The notes under the pieces were generated by a model. That model was not told the DNA's origin, did no database searches, and worked only from the letters and a program-made list of their open reading frames with translations. From NCBI GenBank assembly GCA_900545825.1, contig URAS01000014.1, positions 19,352 through 83,351 of the forward strand: 64,000 nucleotides of DNA, read 5' to 3'. The stretch comes from an uncultured Actinomyces sp. GTDB lineage: Bacteria; Actinomycetota; Actinomycetes; Actinomycetales; Actinomycetaceae. Shown piece by piece: positions 1 through 10,393 of the stretch. The translations under genes and the position numbers were made by a program. Within the stretch, counting starts at the first letter, position 1. Each line of letters opens with the position of its first letter.

Positions 1-75
1 CAACTGGTCGAGCTGCAGCGCCGTCAGCTGACGCAAGTCGGCTGGCTTCTCGATCTGGTCGAGCAGTGATGTCAC
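1..75 (-). CDS. dxs: 1-deoxy-D-xylulose-5-phosphate synthase, N-terminal fragment
   Basis: Only the first 25 codons lie in the window; the gene runs off the left edge on the minus strand. It starts at a GTG (75-73) preceded by a GGGGAGGA ribosome-binding site about 7 nt upstream. The peptide reads TSLLDQIEKPADLRQLT after the start, which matches the conserved N-terminus of DXS (typically a Leu-Leu-x-x-Ile then Pro-x-Asp-Leu-Arg). DXS condenses pyruvate and glyceraldehyde-3-phosphate in the first step of the MEP isoprenoid pathway, using thiamine diphosphate. In mycobacteria dxs1 (Rv2682c) lies a few genes from the Rv2689c-Rv2699c block that is also present here, which supports the call. The thiamine site and catalytic residues are outside the window, so the assignment rests on the N-terminus and gene order. 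Confidence 0.75.
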   Translation of the reverse strand, partial: MTSLLDQIEKPADLRQLTALQLDQL

Positions 76-267
76 CGCACAGTCCTCCCCTTTTTGGCCT
101 CTAACCTCCCTAGCCTACGTCGAAGGCGCAGCCCAAACACACCATGCGGGATTATTTGCGGCCTTTCGGCGTCCTCCCGCACTTTTCGCCACGTCCCGGC
201 CGCGTGAATCCTATGCCCGACGCGACGAGCGGCGTGGGCGCCCAGGCAAGAAAAGGAAGGCATGGCT

Positions 268-273
268 TAAACT
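268..273 (+). promoter_or_regulatory. -10 hexamer (TAAACT) of the S9 peptidase gene, probably leaderless
   Basis: TAAACT ends 6 nt before the ATG at 280. No Shine-Dalgarno sequence precedes that ATG, so transcription would start at or next to the start codon. No convincing -35 is visible. The same arrangement recurs at ten other genes in the window. Confidence 0.45.
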
Positions 274-279
274 TGACTC

Positions 280-2256
280 ATGAATTCCACTTCCGCATCG
301 GATCGTCGCGTCGCCCCCTACGGCGCCTGGCAGTCGTCTCTCACCGCCGACGTCATCACCCGCAAGCTGCGCAAGCTCTCGCAGGTGCGTGTCCTCGGCG
401 CCGACACGTTCTGGGTCGAGTCCCGCGCGGACGAGGCCGGCCGTAACGTCCTCCTCCGTCGCCGCGGCGACGGTCAGGTGACCGAGGTCCTCCCGATGAC
501 CCCGGGATCCGAGCTCGTCGACGTCCGGTCCCGGGTCCACGAATACGGCGGCAAGGCCTACGCCCTCGCGCCTCACACGATCGTCGTCTCGCACGTCGGC
601 GACGGCTGCCTCTACCGCTACGATTTCGATCAGACGAACGCCCAGCTGGTCCGGCTGACCCCCAAGGTCAACGATCGCTATTCCGACATGGAGATCGATG
701 CCACGCGCGGCGTCGTCTTCGCCATCCGCGAGCAGCACGGCGAGGGCGAGCCCCGCAATACGCTCGTCGCTATCCCGCTCGACGGCAGTGCGGCCCGCGA
801 GGCCAGCAACATCCTCGAGCTGTGGACCTCCACGGACTTCGTCGCGGCTCCCGCGGTGTCGCCGAACGGGCGCTTCCTCGCGTTCGTCACGTGGTCGCAT
901 CCGCACATGCCGTGGCAGTGCGCGCAGCTCAACATCGCCGAGCTCGACGCCGCCGGTCGGTTCGTCCAGGTCGACACCCTCGTCGACGAGGACGGCGTGA
1001 GCGCCGGCCAGCCCCGGTGGACGTTCTCGGGCGACCTCATCCACGTCGACGACTCGTCGGGCTGGGCGAATTTCTATCGGACCGAGGGCTTCGACAAGGA
1101 CGACTGGCCCCACCACCTGCGCACGCGCGCACTCCACCCTGCACAGCGCGAGTTCACGTCGCCGCAGTGGCAGCTGGGCCTCCACTCGTTCGACATTCTC
1201 GACGAGGAGCACCTGGTGTCGGCCTGGTGCGACCGGGGACGCTGGCATATCGGGACGATCCGGCTGGACAACGGCCAGCTCGAGGAGTGGCCGACCGGGT
1301 GGACGCCCTCGGGGAACGTCGCGTCGGCAAACGGTCGCACGGTTATGCTGGCCGACAACCCGCTGGCGTACGAGTCGATCGTCGAGATCTCGCACGGCCA
1401 CTGCACGGTGCTGAGGTCGTCGGCCGAGGTGGCCGTCGACACGGCCGAGATCTCGATCGGCGAGCCGATGTCGTGGCCGACCTCCGACGGCGCCGAGGCC
1501 CACGGGTTCTTCTACGCGCCGACCTCGCTTAAGTGGCGGGGTCCCGCCGGCGAGCTGCCGCCGCTGCTCACCATGGTCCACGGCGGGCCCACGTCGGCCA
1601 CGCGCCAGGGGTTACGGCCGGAGATCCAGTACTGGACCGACCGCGGATTCGCGGTCCTCGACGTCAACTATCGCGGGTCCACCGGGTATGGCCGCGCCTA
1701 CCGCGACGCCCTCGACGGCCAGTGGGGCGTCCGTGATGTCGCCGACTGCGCCTCCGGTGCCCGCTACCTCGCCCAGCTGGGCTTCGTCGATCCGCGCAGG
1801 ATCGCGATCCGTGGCGGCTCGGCCGGCGGCTTCACGACGCTTGCGGCCCTGGGCACCACCGACGTGTTCAGTGCGGGCGTGTCGCTCTATGGCGTGTCCG
1901 ACCTCAAACGGCTGGCCGAGGACACCCACAAGTTCGAGTCCCACTACATCTACCGGTTGCTGGGCGTCGACTCCGCCTCCGACCCGGTCGTGGCCGAACG
2001 CTCGCCAATCAACCACGTCGACGACATGACGGCGCCCCTCCTGCTCCTCCAGGGAACCGAGGACGCCGTCGTTCCGCCGAACCAGACCGAGCTGCTGGTC
2101 GAGCGGCTGAAAAAGCGCGGCGTCTCGGCCCACGTCGAGTACTTCGAGGGCGAGGGCCACGGCTTCATCCGCGATGACTCGCGCAAACGGGCCCTCCTCA
2201 GCGAGCTCGACTTCTACCGCAAGGTGTGGGGCATCGTCACGTCCGACGCCCTGTAG
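280..2256 (+). CDS. S9 family prolyl oligopeptidase / acylaminoacyl peptidase
   Basis: Cytoplasmic serine peptidase of 658 residues, the usual length for S9C enzymes that cleave small peptides after proline or release N-acylated residues. An N-terminal half (about 1-400) without catalytic motifs fits the beta-propeller, followed by an alpha/beta-hydrolase domain with HGGP near 427 (oxyanion region), the nucleophile elbow GGSAGG with Ser514, Asp595 in GTEDAVVPP, and His627 in EGHGF. The full triad is therefore present and no signal peptide is seen. ATG 280 is chosen because no in-frame upstream start has a ribosome-binding site and a -10-like hexamer sits 6 nt before it. It is divergent from dxs and convergent with sdaA (18 bp apart). 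The exact substrate cannot be read from the sequence. Confidence 0.85.
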   Translation: MNSTSASDRRVAPYGAWQSSLTADVITRKLRKLSQVRVLGADTFWVESRADEAGRNVLLRRRGDGQVTEVLPMTPGSELVDVRSRVHEYGGKAYALAPHTIVVSHVGDGCLYRYDFDQTNAQLVRLTPKVNDRYSDMEIDATRGVVFAIREQHGEGEPRNTLVAIPLDGSAAREASNILELWTSTDFVAAPAVSPNGRFLAFVTWSHPHMPWQCAQLNIAELDAAGRFVQVDTLVDEDGVSAGQPRWTFSGDLIHVDDSSGWANFYRTEGFDKDDWPHHLRTRALHPAQREFTSPQWQLGLHSFDILDEEHLVSAWCDRGRWHIGTIRLDNGQLEEWPTGWTPSGNVASANGRTVMLADNPLAYESIVEISHGHCTVLRSSAEVAVDTAEISIGEPMSWPTSDGAEAHGFFYAPTSLKWRGPAGELPPLLTMVHGGPTSATRQGLRPEIQYWTDRGFAVLDVNYRGSTGYGRAYRDALDGQWGVRDVADCASGARYLAQLGFVDPRRIAIRGGSAGGFTTLAALGTTDVFSAGVSLYGVSDLKRLAEDTHKFESHYIYRLLGVDSASDPVVAERSPINHVDDMTAPLLLLQGTEDAVVPPNQTELLVERLKKRGVSAHVEYFEGEGHGFIRDDSRKRALLSELDFYRKVWGIVTSDAL

Positions 2257-2274
2257 GACGCCCGGGGCTGGTCG

Positions 2275-3699
2275 TCAGCACTCGACGATGGTGACGGCCA
2301 GCCCGCCCTGGGCGGTCTCCTTGTACTTTTCCGACATGTCGGCGCCGGTCTTCTTCATCGTCTGAACGACGGCATCGAGCGAGACCAGCGGAGTCTGTTC
2401 CTTGTCGAACAGCGCCATGCGCGCGGCGTTGACGGCGGTGACCGAGGCGATGGCGTTGCGTTCGATGCACGGTACCTGGACGAGGCCGCCCACGGGGTCG
2501 CACGTCAGCCCCAGGTGGTGTTCCATGGCGATCTCGGCCGCCGTCATCACTTGCGCCGGGGTGCCGCCCATGACCTGGGCCAGGCCGGCCGCCGCCATCG
2601 ACGAGGCCGATCCGACCTCTCCCTGGCAGCCGACCTCGGCGCCCGAGATCGACGACTGCTCCTTGATCACCGACCCGACCGCGCCGGCCGCCAGCAGGTA
2701 GTCGCAGACGATGTCGTCCATCCCCGCGTCGCGGTCGGCCGCGGAATAGCCGTGGTCGTTGATGAGGGCGAGCGCCCGGTCGGTGTAGTGGGTGGCGTAG
2801 AACATGACCGCGGGAATGATCCCGGCCGCGCCGTTCGTCGGCGCCGTGACGATACGCCCGCCCGATGCGTTCTCCTCGTTGACGGCGAGGGCGACGAGGT
2901 TGACCCACTCGACCCAGTAGTGGATGTCTCGGTTCGGGTCGGCGGCCTTGAGTGACGCATACCACTGGGGCGCGCGCCGACGGGTGTTGAGCCCACCGGG
3001 CAGGACGCCGGTGCGCGTCAGCGAATTGTCGCGACACGCCTCCATGACGTGGGCGATCTCGAGGAGCCGCTTCCGTACGTCGGCCTCGTTCGCCGAGCTC
3101 GCCTCGTTCGCCATCGCGATCTGGGCGATCGATAGGCCCTGGTCGACGGCGTGGGCGTGCAGCTCGGAGGCCTGGGCGAACGGGTAGGGCAACGCCGTCC
3201 TCGTCCTGGGGTCGGTGGCCCCGTCCTCGTCGTCGTGGACGACGAAGCCGCCACCGATCGAATAGGACTGCCGCTGGTAGAGGATGTCCCCCGCCGCGTT
3301 GATCGCCGTGAACCGCATGCCGTTGGAGTGCCTGGGCAGGAACGTCAACGGGTGGAGAATGAGGTCCTTGATCTGCAGCGGGACCCTCACGTCGGTGCCA
3401 CCCAGGTGGAGGGCGTCCCCGGCTTCGATCTCGGCGAGGCGGCGGTCGATCGTTGCGGGGAGGACCGTCTGGGGCCGATACCCCTCGAGGCCCAGGAGGA
3501 CGGCCCCGAACGTCCCGTGCCCGCGCCCGGTCGCGGCCAGCGAACCGTAGAGGTCGACGACGAGCGAGTCGACCTCGGCGAGGTCACCCCGCTCAGCCAG
3601 CTTGTCGACGAAGTCGCAGCCGGCGGTCATCGGCCCGACGGTGTGCGACGAGGACGGTCCGATACCGATCGAAAACAGATCGAAAACGCTGACAGTCAC
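2275..3699 (-). CDS. sdaA: L-serine ammonia-lyase, single-chain iron-sulfur type
   Basis: Deaminates L-serine to pyruvate and ammonia with a 4Fe-4S cluster. At 474 residues it is the fused (type 2) form in which beta and alpha domains are one chain: GIGPSSSHTVGP near the N-terminus and the catalytic domain after about 190. Cys358, Cys400 and Cys411 have the 42- and 11-residue spacings of cluster ligands in the characterised Legionella enzyme, and the protein ends in a cysteine (Cys474), as does that enzyme, where the C-terminal Cys occupies the active site as the fourth ligand. It starts with GTG at 3699 and an AAGGAGG site about 11 nt upstream. It lies 24 bp downstream of a serine-type permease, so the two probably form an uptake-and-degradation operon. 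Confidence 0.93.
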   Translation of the reverse strand: MTVSVFDLFSIGIGPSSSHTVGPMTAGCDFVDKLAERGDLAEVDSLVVDLYGSLAATGRGHGTFGAVLLGLEGYRPQTVLPATIDRRLAEIEAGDALHLGGTDVRVPLQIKDLILHPLTFLPRHSNGMRFTAINAAGDILYQRQSYSIGGGFVVHDDEDGATDPRTRTALPYPFAQASELHAHAVDQGLSIAQIAMANEASSANEADVRKRLLEIAHVMEACRDNSLTRTGVLPGGLNTRRRAPQWYASLKAADPNRDIHYWVEWVNLVALAVNEENASGGRIVTAPTNGAAGIIPAVMFYATHYTDRALALINDHGYSAADRDAGMDDIVCDYLLAAGAVGSVIKEQSSISGAEVGCQGEVGSASSMAAAGLAQVMGGTPAQVMTAAEIAMEHHLGLTCDPVGGLVQVPCIERNAIASVTAVNAARMALFDKEQTPLVSLDAVVQTMKKTGADMSEKYKETAQGGLAVTIVEC

Positions 3700-3723
3700 T
3701 TGACGTGTGACCTCCTTCGCGGC

Positions 3724-4998
3724 CTAGTTGACGAGGGTGTAGAGAATAGCCGAGATCGCGACGAATCCCATGACGGTGACGAAGATATTCGACGCGCGGC
3801 CCCGGAAGCGAGCCAACGCATCCACTCTAGCGATCGCGTACATCGGCATGAGGTAGCACAGGGCCGCAATGACCGGGCCCGAGAGCGACTCGATGAGCGA
3901 GAGGATCGACGGGTTGAGCACGGCGACGACCCAGGTCGTGACGAAGATGAACGCGGCGATGCCGGCGCGCAGACGCTTCTGGCCGACGCGCTCGGCGAAA
4001 GTCGGTGCGAAGTCACGGATGATCCCTTCGGCGCCCTCAGCGGTGCCGAGGTAGTGGCCGAAGAAGGACGACACGATGGCCGCGATCGCGATGAGCGGGC
4101 CCATGGCGGCGATGACCGGGGTGTGCTGGACGTTCGCCAGGTACGAGAGGACCGGCAGGTTCTGGGCGCGAGCCTCGGCCAGGCCGGAGGCGCCGAGCGA
4201 AAGGACGCAGCTCCACACGAACGTCATCGTGAAGATCACGAGCAGGGCCGCGGTCCACGCGAGGACGCGGGAGGCGTGCTCCGCGGCGCCCTTGCCGTGC
4301 GCCCGTTCCATCGCCAGTGAGAACTGCGAGATCGCCGGCGAATGGTTAAACGCGAAGACGAGGACGGGGATGATGATCCACACCGAGGTGAGGAGATCGC
4401 CGACACCCTGGACCTTCATGAAGTCCGCGTCGATGTGCCACGTGGGGATGAGGTAAATCGACAGCCCCGCCAACAGGACGATCAGCGGGTAGACGAGGAA
4501 CTGGGTGACGATGAGCATGAGCTTCTGCCCGAGGATCATGACGAGCATCATCGCGGCGATGAGGACGCCGGACAGGATGACGCGGCTGATGTGCGGGCCG
4601 TGAAGCTGGTTGACGATCAGTGAGTCGACGGTGTTGGTGATGCCGACACCGTAGATGAGGACGATCGGGTAAATCGCGGCGAAGTAGAGGACGGTGATGA
4701 TGCGCCCGGTGACCGGGCCGAAGTAGTCGGCCGCGACTTTCGTAATATCTTCGCCCTGCTTTGGTGAGGCGCAGACAAAGCGCGCGAGCCCCCGGTGGGC
4801 GAAATACGTCATGGGCGCGATGAGCACGGTGACGATGATGAGGGGCCACCCGCCGTGGGCGCCGGCGTTGATGGGAAGAAAGAGGATTCCCGCACCCACC
4901 GCGGTGCCGAAAAGCGAAATAGTCCACGAACGGTCGATGCGCCGAGATTCCGCGCGGGTCGCGGTCGTCGGTGCGGGGGTCTCGAGGGTAGTCGTCAT
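3724..4998 (-). CDS. HAAAP-family serine/threonine transporter (SdaC/TdcC-like)
   Basis: Inner-membrane amino-acid/proton symporter of 424 residues with about eleven hydrophobic segments. The first segment carries GTAVGAGILFLPI, the signature glycine-rich break of the hydroxy/aromatic amino acid permease family, and SPKQGEDIT follows as in SdaC/StP proteins. The ATG at 4998 is preferred over one six codons upstream because AAGGAAGG lies 4-5 nt before it. Direct coupling to sdaA points to L-serine as the main substrate; threonine is the alternative. The 224 bp upstream (4999-5222) presumably hold the promoter of the pair; I see no riboswitch fold there that I can defend. Confidence 0.85.
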   Translation of the reverse strand: MTTTLETPAPTTATRAESRRIDRSWTISLFGTAVGAGILFLPINAGAHGGWPLIIVTVLIAPMTYFAHRGLARFVCASPKQGEDITKVAADYFGPVTGRIITVLYFAAIYPIVLIYGVGITNTVDSLIVNQLHGPHISRVILSGVLIAAMMLVMILGQKLMLIVTQFLVYPLIVLLAGLSIYLIPTWHIDADFMKVQGVGDLLTSVWIIIPVLVFAFNHSPAISQFSLAMERAHGKGAAEHASRVLAWTAALLVIFTMTFVWSCVLSLGASGLAEARAQNLPVLSYLANVQHTPVIAAMGPLIAIAAIVSSFFGHYLGTAEGAEGIIRDFAPTFAERVGQKRLRAGIAAFIFVTTWVVAVLNPSILSLIESLSGPVIAALCYLMPMYAIARVDALARFRGRASNIFVTVMGFVAISAILYTLVN

Positions 4999-5222
4999 TG
5001 CCTTCCTTCGTCTCAAGGGTCCGCCGACTTAGGGGGCTCACGACTGAGGATGCTACCTGCCCGACACGGACACGATTGTCACACCTACCTGCATCTTTAT
5101 TCGGTTCACCGCATCTTCGGTGCGTCCTCACCGATCGAAAACACGCGTCGCCTCAAGAATGAACATATGTGCCAGCGCGCGGGCCACGCGTCCAGGGCGC
5201 GAGCCCTCGTTGTCAACCGCAA

Positions 5223-6209
5223 TCAGGCGTGCACTTCGTGGTCGCACGGTCCCGAGCCCACGAGGGCGAGGCAGTGATCGAGCCCGTCGGCGACCATGCT
5301 GGCGACGACCTCGCGGGTGAGATAGGCAAAATGCGGGGTCAGGATGACGTTGGGCATTGCCCGCAGGCGGGCAAAGAACGGGTCAGCGATGACCTGGCCC
5401 CGACAGTCCTGGAAGTAGTAGTCGACCTCGCCCTCGAGGACGTCGAGCGCGGCCGCCCCCACCTTTCCGGCCTCGAGCGCCGCGATGAGGGCCCGGGTGT
5501 CGACGATGGGGCCGCGCGCACAGTTGACGACAACGACGCCGTCCGTCATCGCGGCGAAGGCCGCCTCATCGAGCAGATGCTCGGTGCTGTCGTCGAGGAG
5601 GGCGTGGACGGTGACGACGTCGGAGCGCCGATAGAGCTCGGCCGGGGTCACGTAGGTGACGAGGCCCGCCAGTTCCTTGCGGGGCTTGGGGTCGGTGGCG
5701 AGAACCGTACAGCCGAATCCGGCAAGCAGTTCGGCGAGTCGGCCGCCGATTCGGCCCGCCCCGACGATTCCGACGGTGAGGTTGGCGAGCTCGCGCCCCT
5801 CGAGGCCCGCCGGGACGAAGTCCTGGGCGTCGAAGCGCTTGCGCACATCACCCAGTTTCCGCAGGCTCGCGAGGATGAGCATGAGCGTGAACTCCGCGAC
5901 CGAACCGGGCGAGTACGACACGTTCGCCACCAGCACGCCCGCGTCGCGCGCCGCGACGAGGTCGACGTTGTCGTAGCCGATCGAGCGGTTCGAGATCGCC
6001 CGGGCGCCGTGCGCGGCGAGGACGTCGATCGCCTGGCGCGTCAGCGGCGTCCCGAGGACGCAGACGGCGTCGTAGTGCTCCGGTCGCTCGAGGTCGGCGA
6101 GGCTCAGGTGCCCGCGGATGAGGTCGAGCTCGACGCCGGGATGGGCGGCGCGCCACTGCTCGAAAAACTCCACCTCGCCCGGGTCAACATCGCCGATGAG
6201 AATCCGCAT
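5223..6209 (-). CDS. D-2-hydroxyacid dehydrogenase, D-lactate dehydrogenase (VanH-like)
   Basis: NAD-dependent reductase of 328 residues, the standard length. The nucleotide-binding motif GAGRIG is at 150-155, followed by Asp173 (NAD preference). Catalytic residues are in place: Arg232 in NCARGPIVD, Glu261 in LEGE, and His293 in TPHFAY. The segment after Glu261, with two tyrosines and a phenylalanine before an Asp-Cys, resembles fermentative D-lactate dehydrogenases and VanH rather than phosphoglycerate or glycerate dehydrogenases. It would reduce pyruvate to D-lactate and reoxidise NADH. The serine dehydratase next door makes pyruvate, which suggests but does not prove a metabolic link. No vanA-type ligase is nearby, so a resistance role is unlikely. 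Confidence 0.85.
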   Translation of the reverse strand: MRILIGDVDPGEVEFFEQWRAAHPGVELDLIRGHLSLADLERPEHYDAVCVLGTPLTRQAIDVLAAHGARAISNRSIGYDNVDLVAARDAGVLVANVSYSPGSVAEFTLMLILASLRKLGDVRKRFDAQDFVPAGLEGRELANLTVGIVGAGRIGGRLAELLAGFGCTVLATDPKPRKELAGLVTYVTPAELYRRSDVVTVHALLDDSTEHLLDEAAFAAMTDGVVVVNCARGPIVDTRALIAALEAGKVGAAALDVLEGEVDYYFQDCRGQVIADPFFARLRAMPNVILTPHFAYLTREVVASMVADGLDHCLALVGSGPCDHEVHA

Positions 6210-6256
6210 GTGGCCGCTTTCCCCCTTCTTCCGGCCCCACGGGGCCGCTCAATGCG

Positions 6257-6293
6257 GCACGGCCTGGAGGGAACGCGTCCCTCCAGGCCGTGC
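6257..6293 (-). terminator. Perfect 16-bp hairpin after acnA
   Basis: Arms 6257-6272 and 6278-6293 are perfectly complementary with a 5-nt loop. It lies 24 bp after the acnA stop codon and before the D-lactate dehydrogenase start. There is no clear U-tract, as is common for high-GC actinobacterial terminators, so it may be partly permissive or act in mRNA stability. Confidence 0.7.
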
Positions 6294-6316
6294 CTCACGC
6301 TCGATGCGCTGCCTGG

Positions 6317-9022
<2,706 letters not shown>

Positions 9023-9169
9023 CCGGTCCCTCCTCATCTCGCGCATCGAGGTGATGCATAAATATCTCTCGATATCAAGATACTCGGAAAGTGAACGAAC
9101 GCCAGTCGGGGCAACGAGGACGCCCTGGACCCGCAGCAAAACCCCCAAAGACCGGGGATTATGCCGGCT

Positions 9170-10393
9170 TTAGGACAGGCGATCCCACACGCCGACGCAT
9201 TCGACGTGGTGGGTGTAAGGGAACAAATCGTGACACTGAAGTTGCGTAATTCGGTATCCGCCCTGCCTCAGCACCTCGCCGTCGCGCGCCAACGCGGCCG
9301 GATCGCACGCGACGTAGACGACGCGATCGGGCGCCATCGCGACGAGTGCGCGCGTAACGAAAGCACCGGCTCCCTGCCGGGGAGGATCGAGGACGACGAG
9401 CGCCGGCCCCTCCCCCGGCTCGGCCAGCGAGGCGACGTAGCTCCCGGTGATCCGGGCGCACTCGACCTCGGCGTTCGCCCCGTCGGGCAGGTTGACGGCG
9501 GCCTGGGCACACGCCGACTCCGAGCCTTCGACGGCCAGCACCGCGGCAGTGTCGGCGAGCTCTGCCAACGGCCGGGTGAACAGACCCGAGCCACAGTAGA
9601 GCTCGAGGACTCCCCCGTCGGCCCAGCCGCGAGCCGCCTCGATGACGTCGCGGCGGAGGACGGCCGCCCCCAGGCGGTGCGCCTGCCAAAAGTCGCCGCC
9701 ACGCACGGCGTACGTGTCGCCATCGACGTCGAGGGCGAGCGTGGGCTCGTCGACCGGGCGTCGCCCGGCGTCGAACCAGGCGTCGTCGACGCGGACGTGG
9801 CCTGCCCAGGCCCGAACCCGCTGCCCGGGCTGCCACAGCTCGCGCCACGGCGAGTCGGCACCGAGGAGGTTGAGGTCGAGGACGTCCGACGCCGCCAGCG
9901 GCATGTCGGCGATCGGGAGGACGTCGTGGGACGCCGCCGCGTGCATCCCCGCGGTCCCGTCGGCTGCCACGGTCAGCTCGACGCGCGAACGCCAGTGGAG
10001 GCCCTCACGCTCGTCGTCGCCGGGCGCCGCGGTCACGGTGATGTCGCCGACCTCCTCGGCCAGCTGGCGCGAGCCGACGCGGCTCAGGGCATCAGCGATG
10101 ACGTCGGCCTTCCACCGCCTCGAGGCGGGAAGGGTGACGTGTCCCAGCTCGGCCCCGCCGACGCCGCCGACGCCGGCCTCGGGCCACACCTGGGCGCGCC
10201 GATCGGGCGACGCCTCAAGGATCTCGGTTGCCTCGGCCCAGCGGATGCGCCCCTTGCGGCGCGTGACGCGCGCGCGAACGACCTCGCCGGGGATGGCGTG
10301 CGAGATCATGACGGTGCCCTCGTCATCGAATGCCAGGCAGACGCCCCCGTGGATGGGCTTGACGACGGAAAGCGGCCCGATGAGCGCGCTCAC
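9170..10393 (-). CDS. TrmA/RumA-family RNA (uracil-5-)methyltransferase
   Basis: SAM-dependent methyltransferase of 407 residues. A TRAM domain occupies about 1-60 (MISHAIPGEVVRARV), a central insertion follows, and the Rossmann methyltransferase domain carries LELYCGSGLFT, LDPPRQGAG, the catalytic Cys363 in ACDPAALARD, and Glu398 in the final segment as general base. The Cys-x4 iron-sulfur motif of E. coli RlmD is not obvious. The ATG overlaps the stop of the upstream permease by 4 bp (ATGA), so the two are translationally coupled. The mycobacterial neighbours Rv2689c/Rv2690c have the same order. Whether the target is 23S rRNA or tRNA cannot be decided from sequence alone. Confidence 0.85.
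   Translation of the reverse strand: MSALIGPLSVVKPIHGGVCLAFDDEGTVMISHAIPGEVVRARVTRRKGRIRWAEATEILEASPDRRAQVWPEAGVGGVGGAELGHVTLPASRRWKADVIADALSRVGSRQLAEEVGDITVTAAPGDDEREGLHWRSRVELTVAADGTAGMHAAASHDVLPIADMPLAASDVLDLNLLGADSPWRELWQPGQRVRAWAGHVRVDDAWFDAGRRPVDEPTLALDVDGDTYAVRGGDFWQAHRLGAAVLRRDVIEAARGWADGGVLELYCGSGLFTRPLAELADTAAVLAVEGSESACAQAAVNLPDGANAEVECARITGSYVASLAEPGEGPALVVLDPPRQGAGAFVTRALVAMAPDRVVYVACDPAALARDGEVLRQGGYRITQLQCHDLFPYTHHVECVGVWDRLS

Noticed and set aside
1..69. A plus-strand reading frame ending at the TGA at 67-69, as if the tail of a gene entering from the left.
   Set aside because: The minus-strand reading gives a recognisable DXS N-terminus with a good ribosome-binding site, and the plus peptide matches nothing.
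211..1581. Long minus-strand frame opposite the S9 peptidase.
   Set aside because: It is the mirror of a high-GC gene; the product is Arg/Asp/Val-rich without motifs, while the plus strand has a complete catalytic triad.
5223..6209. Vancomycin-resistance vanH gene.
   Set aside because: No vanA/vanX-type genes are adjacent, and the enzyme class also covers ordinary fermentative D-lactate dehydrogenases.
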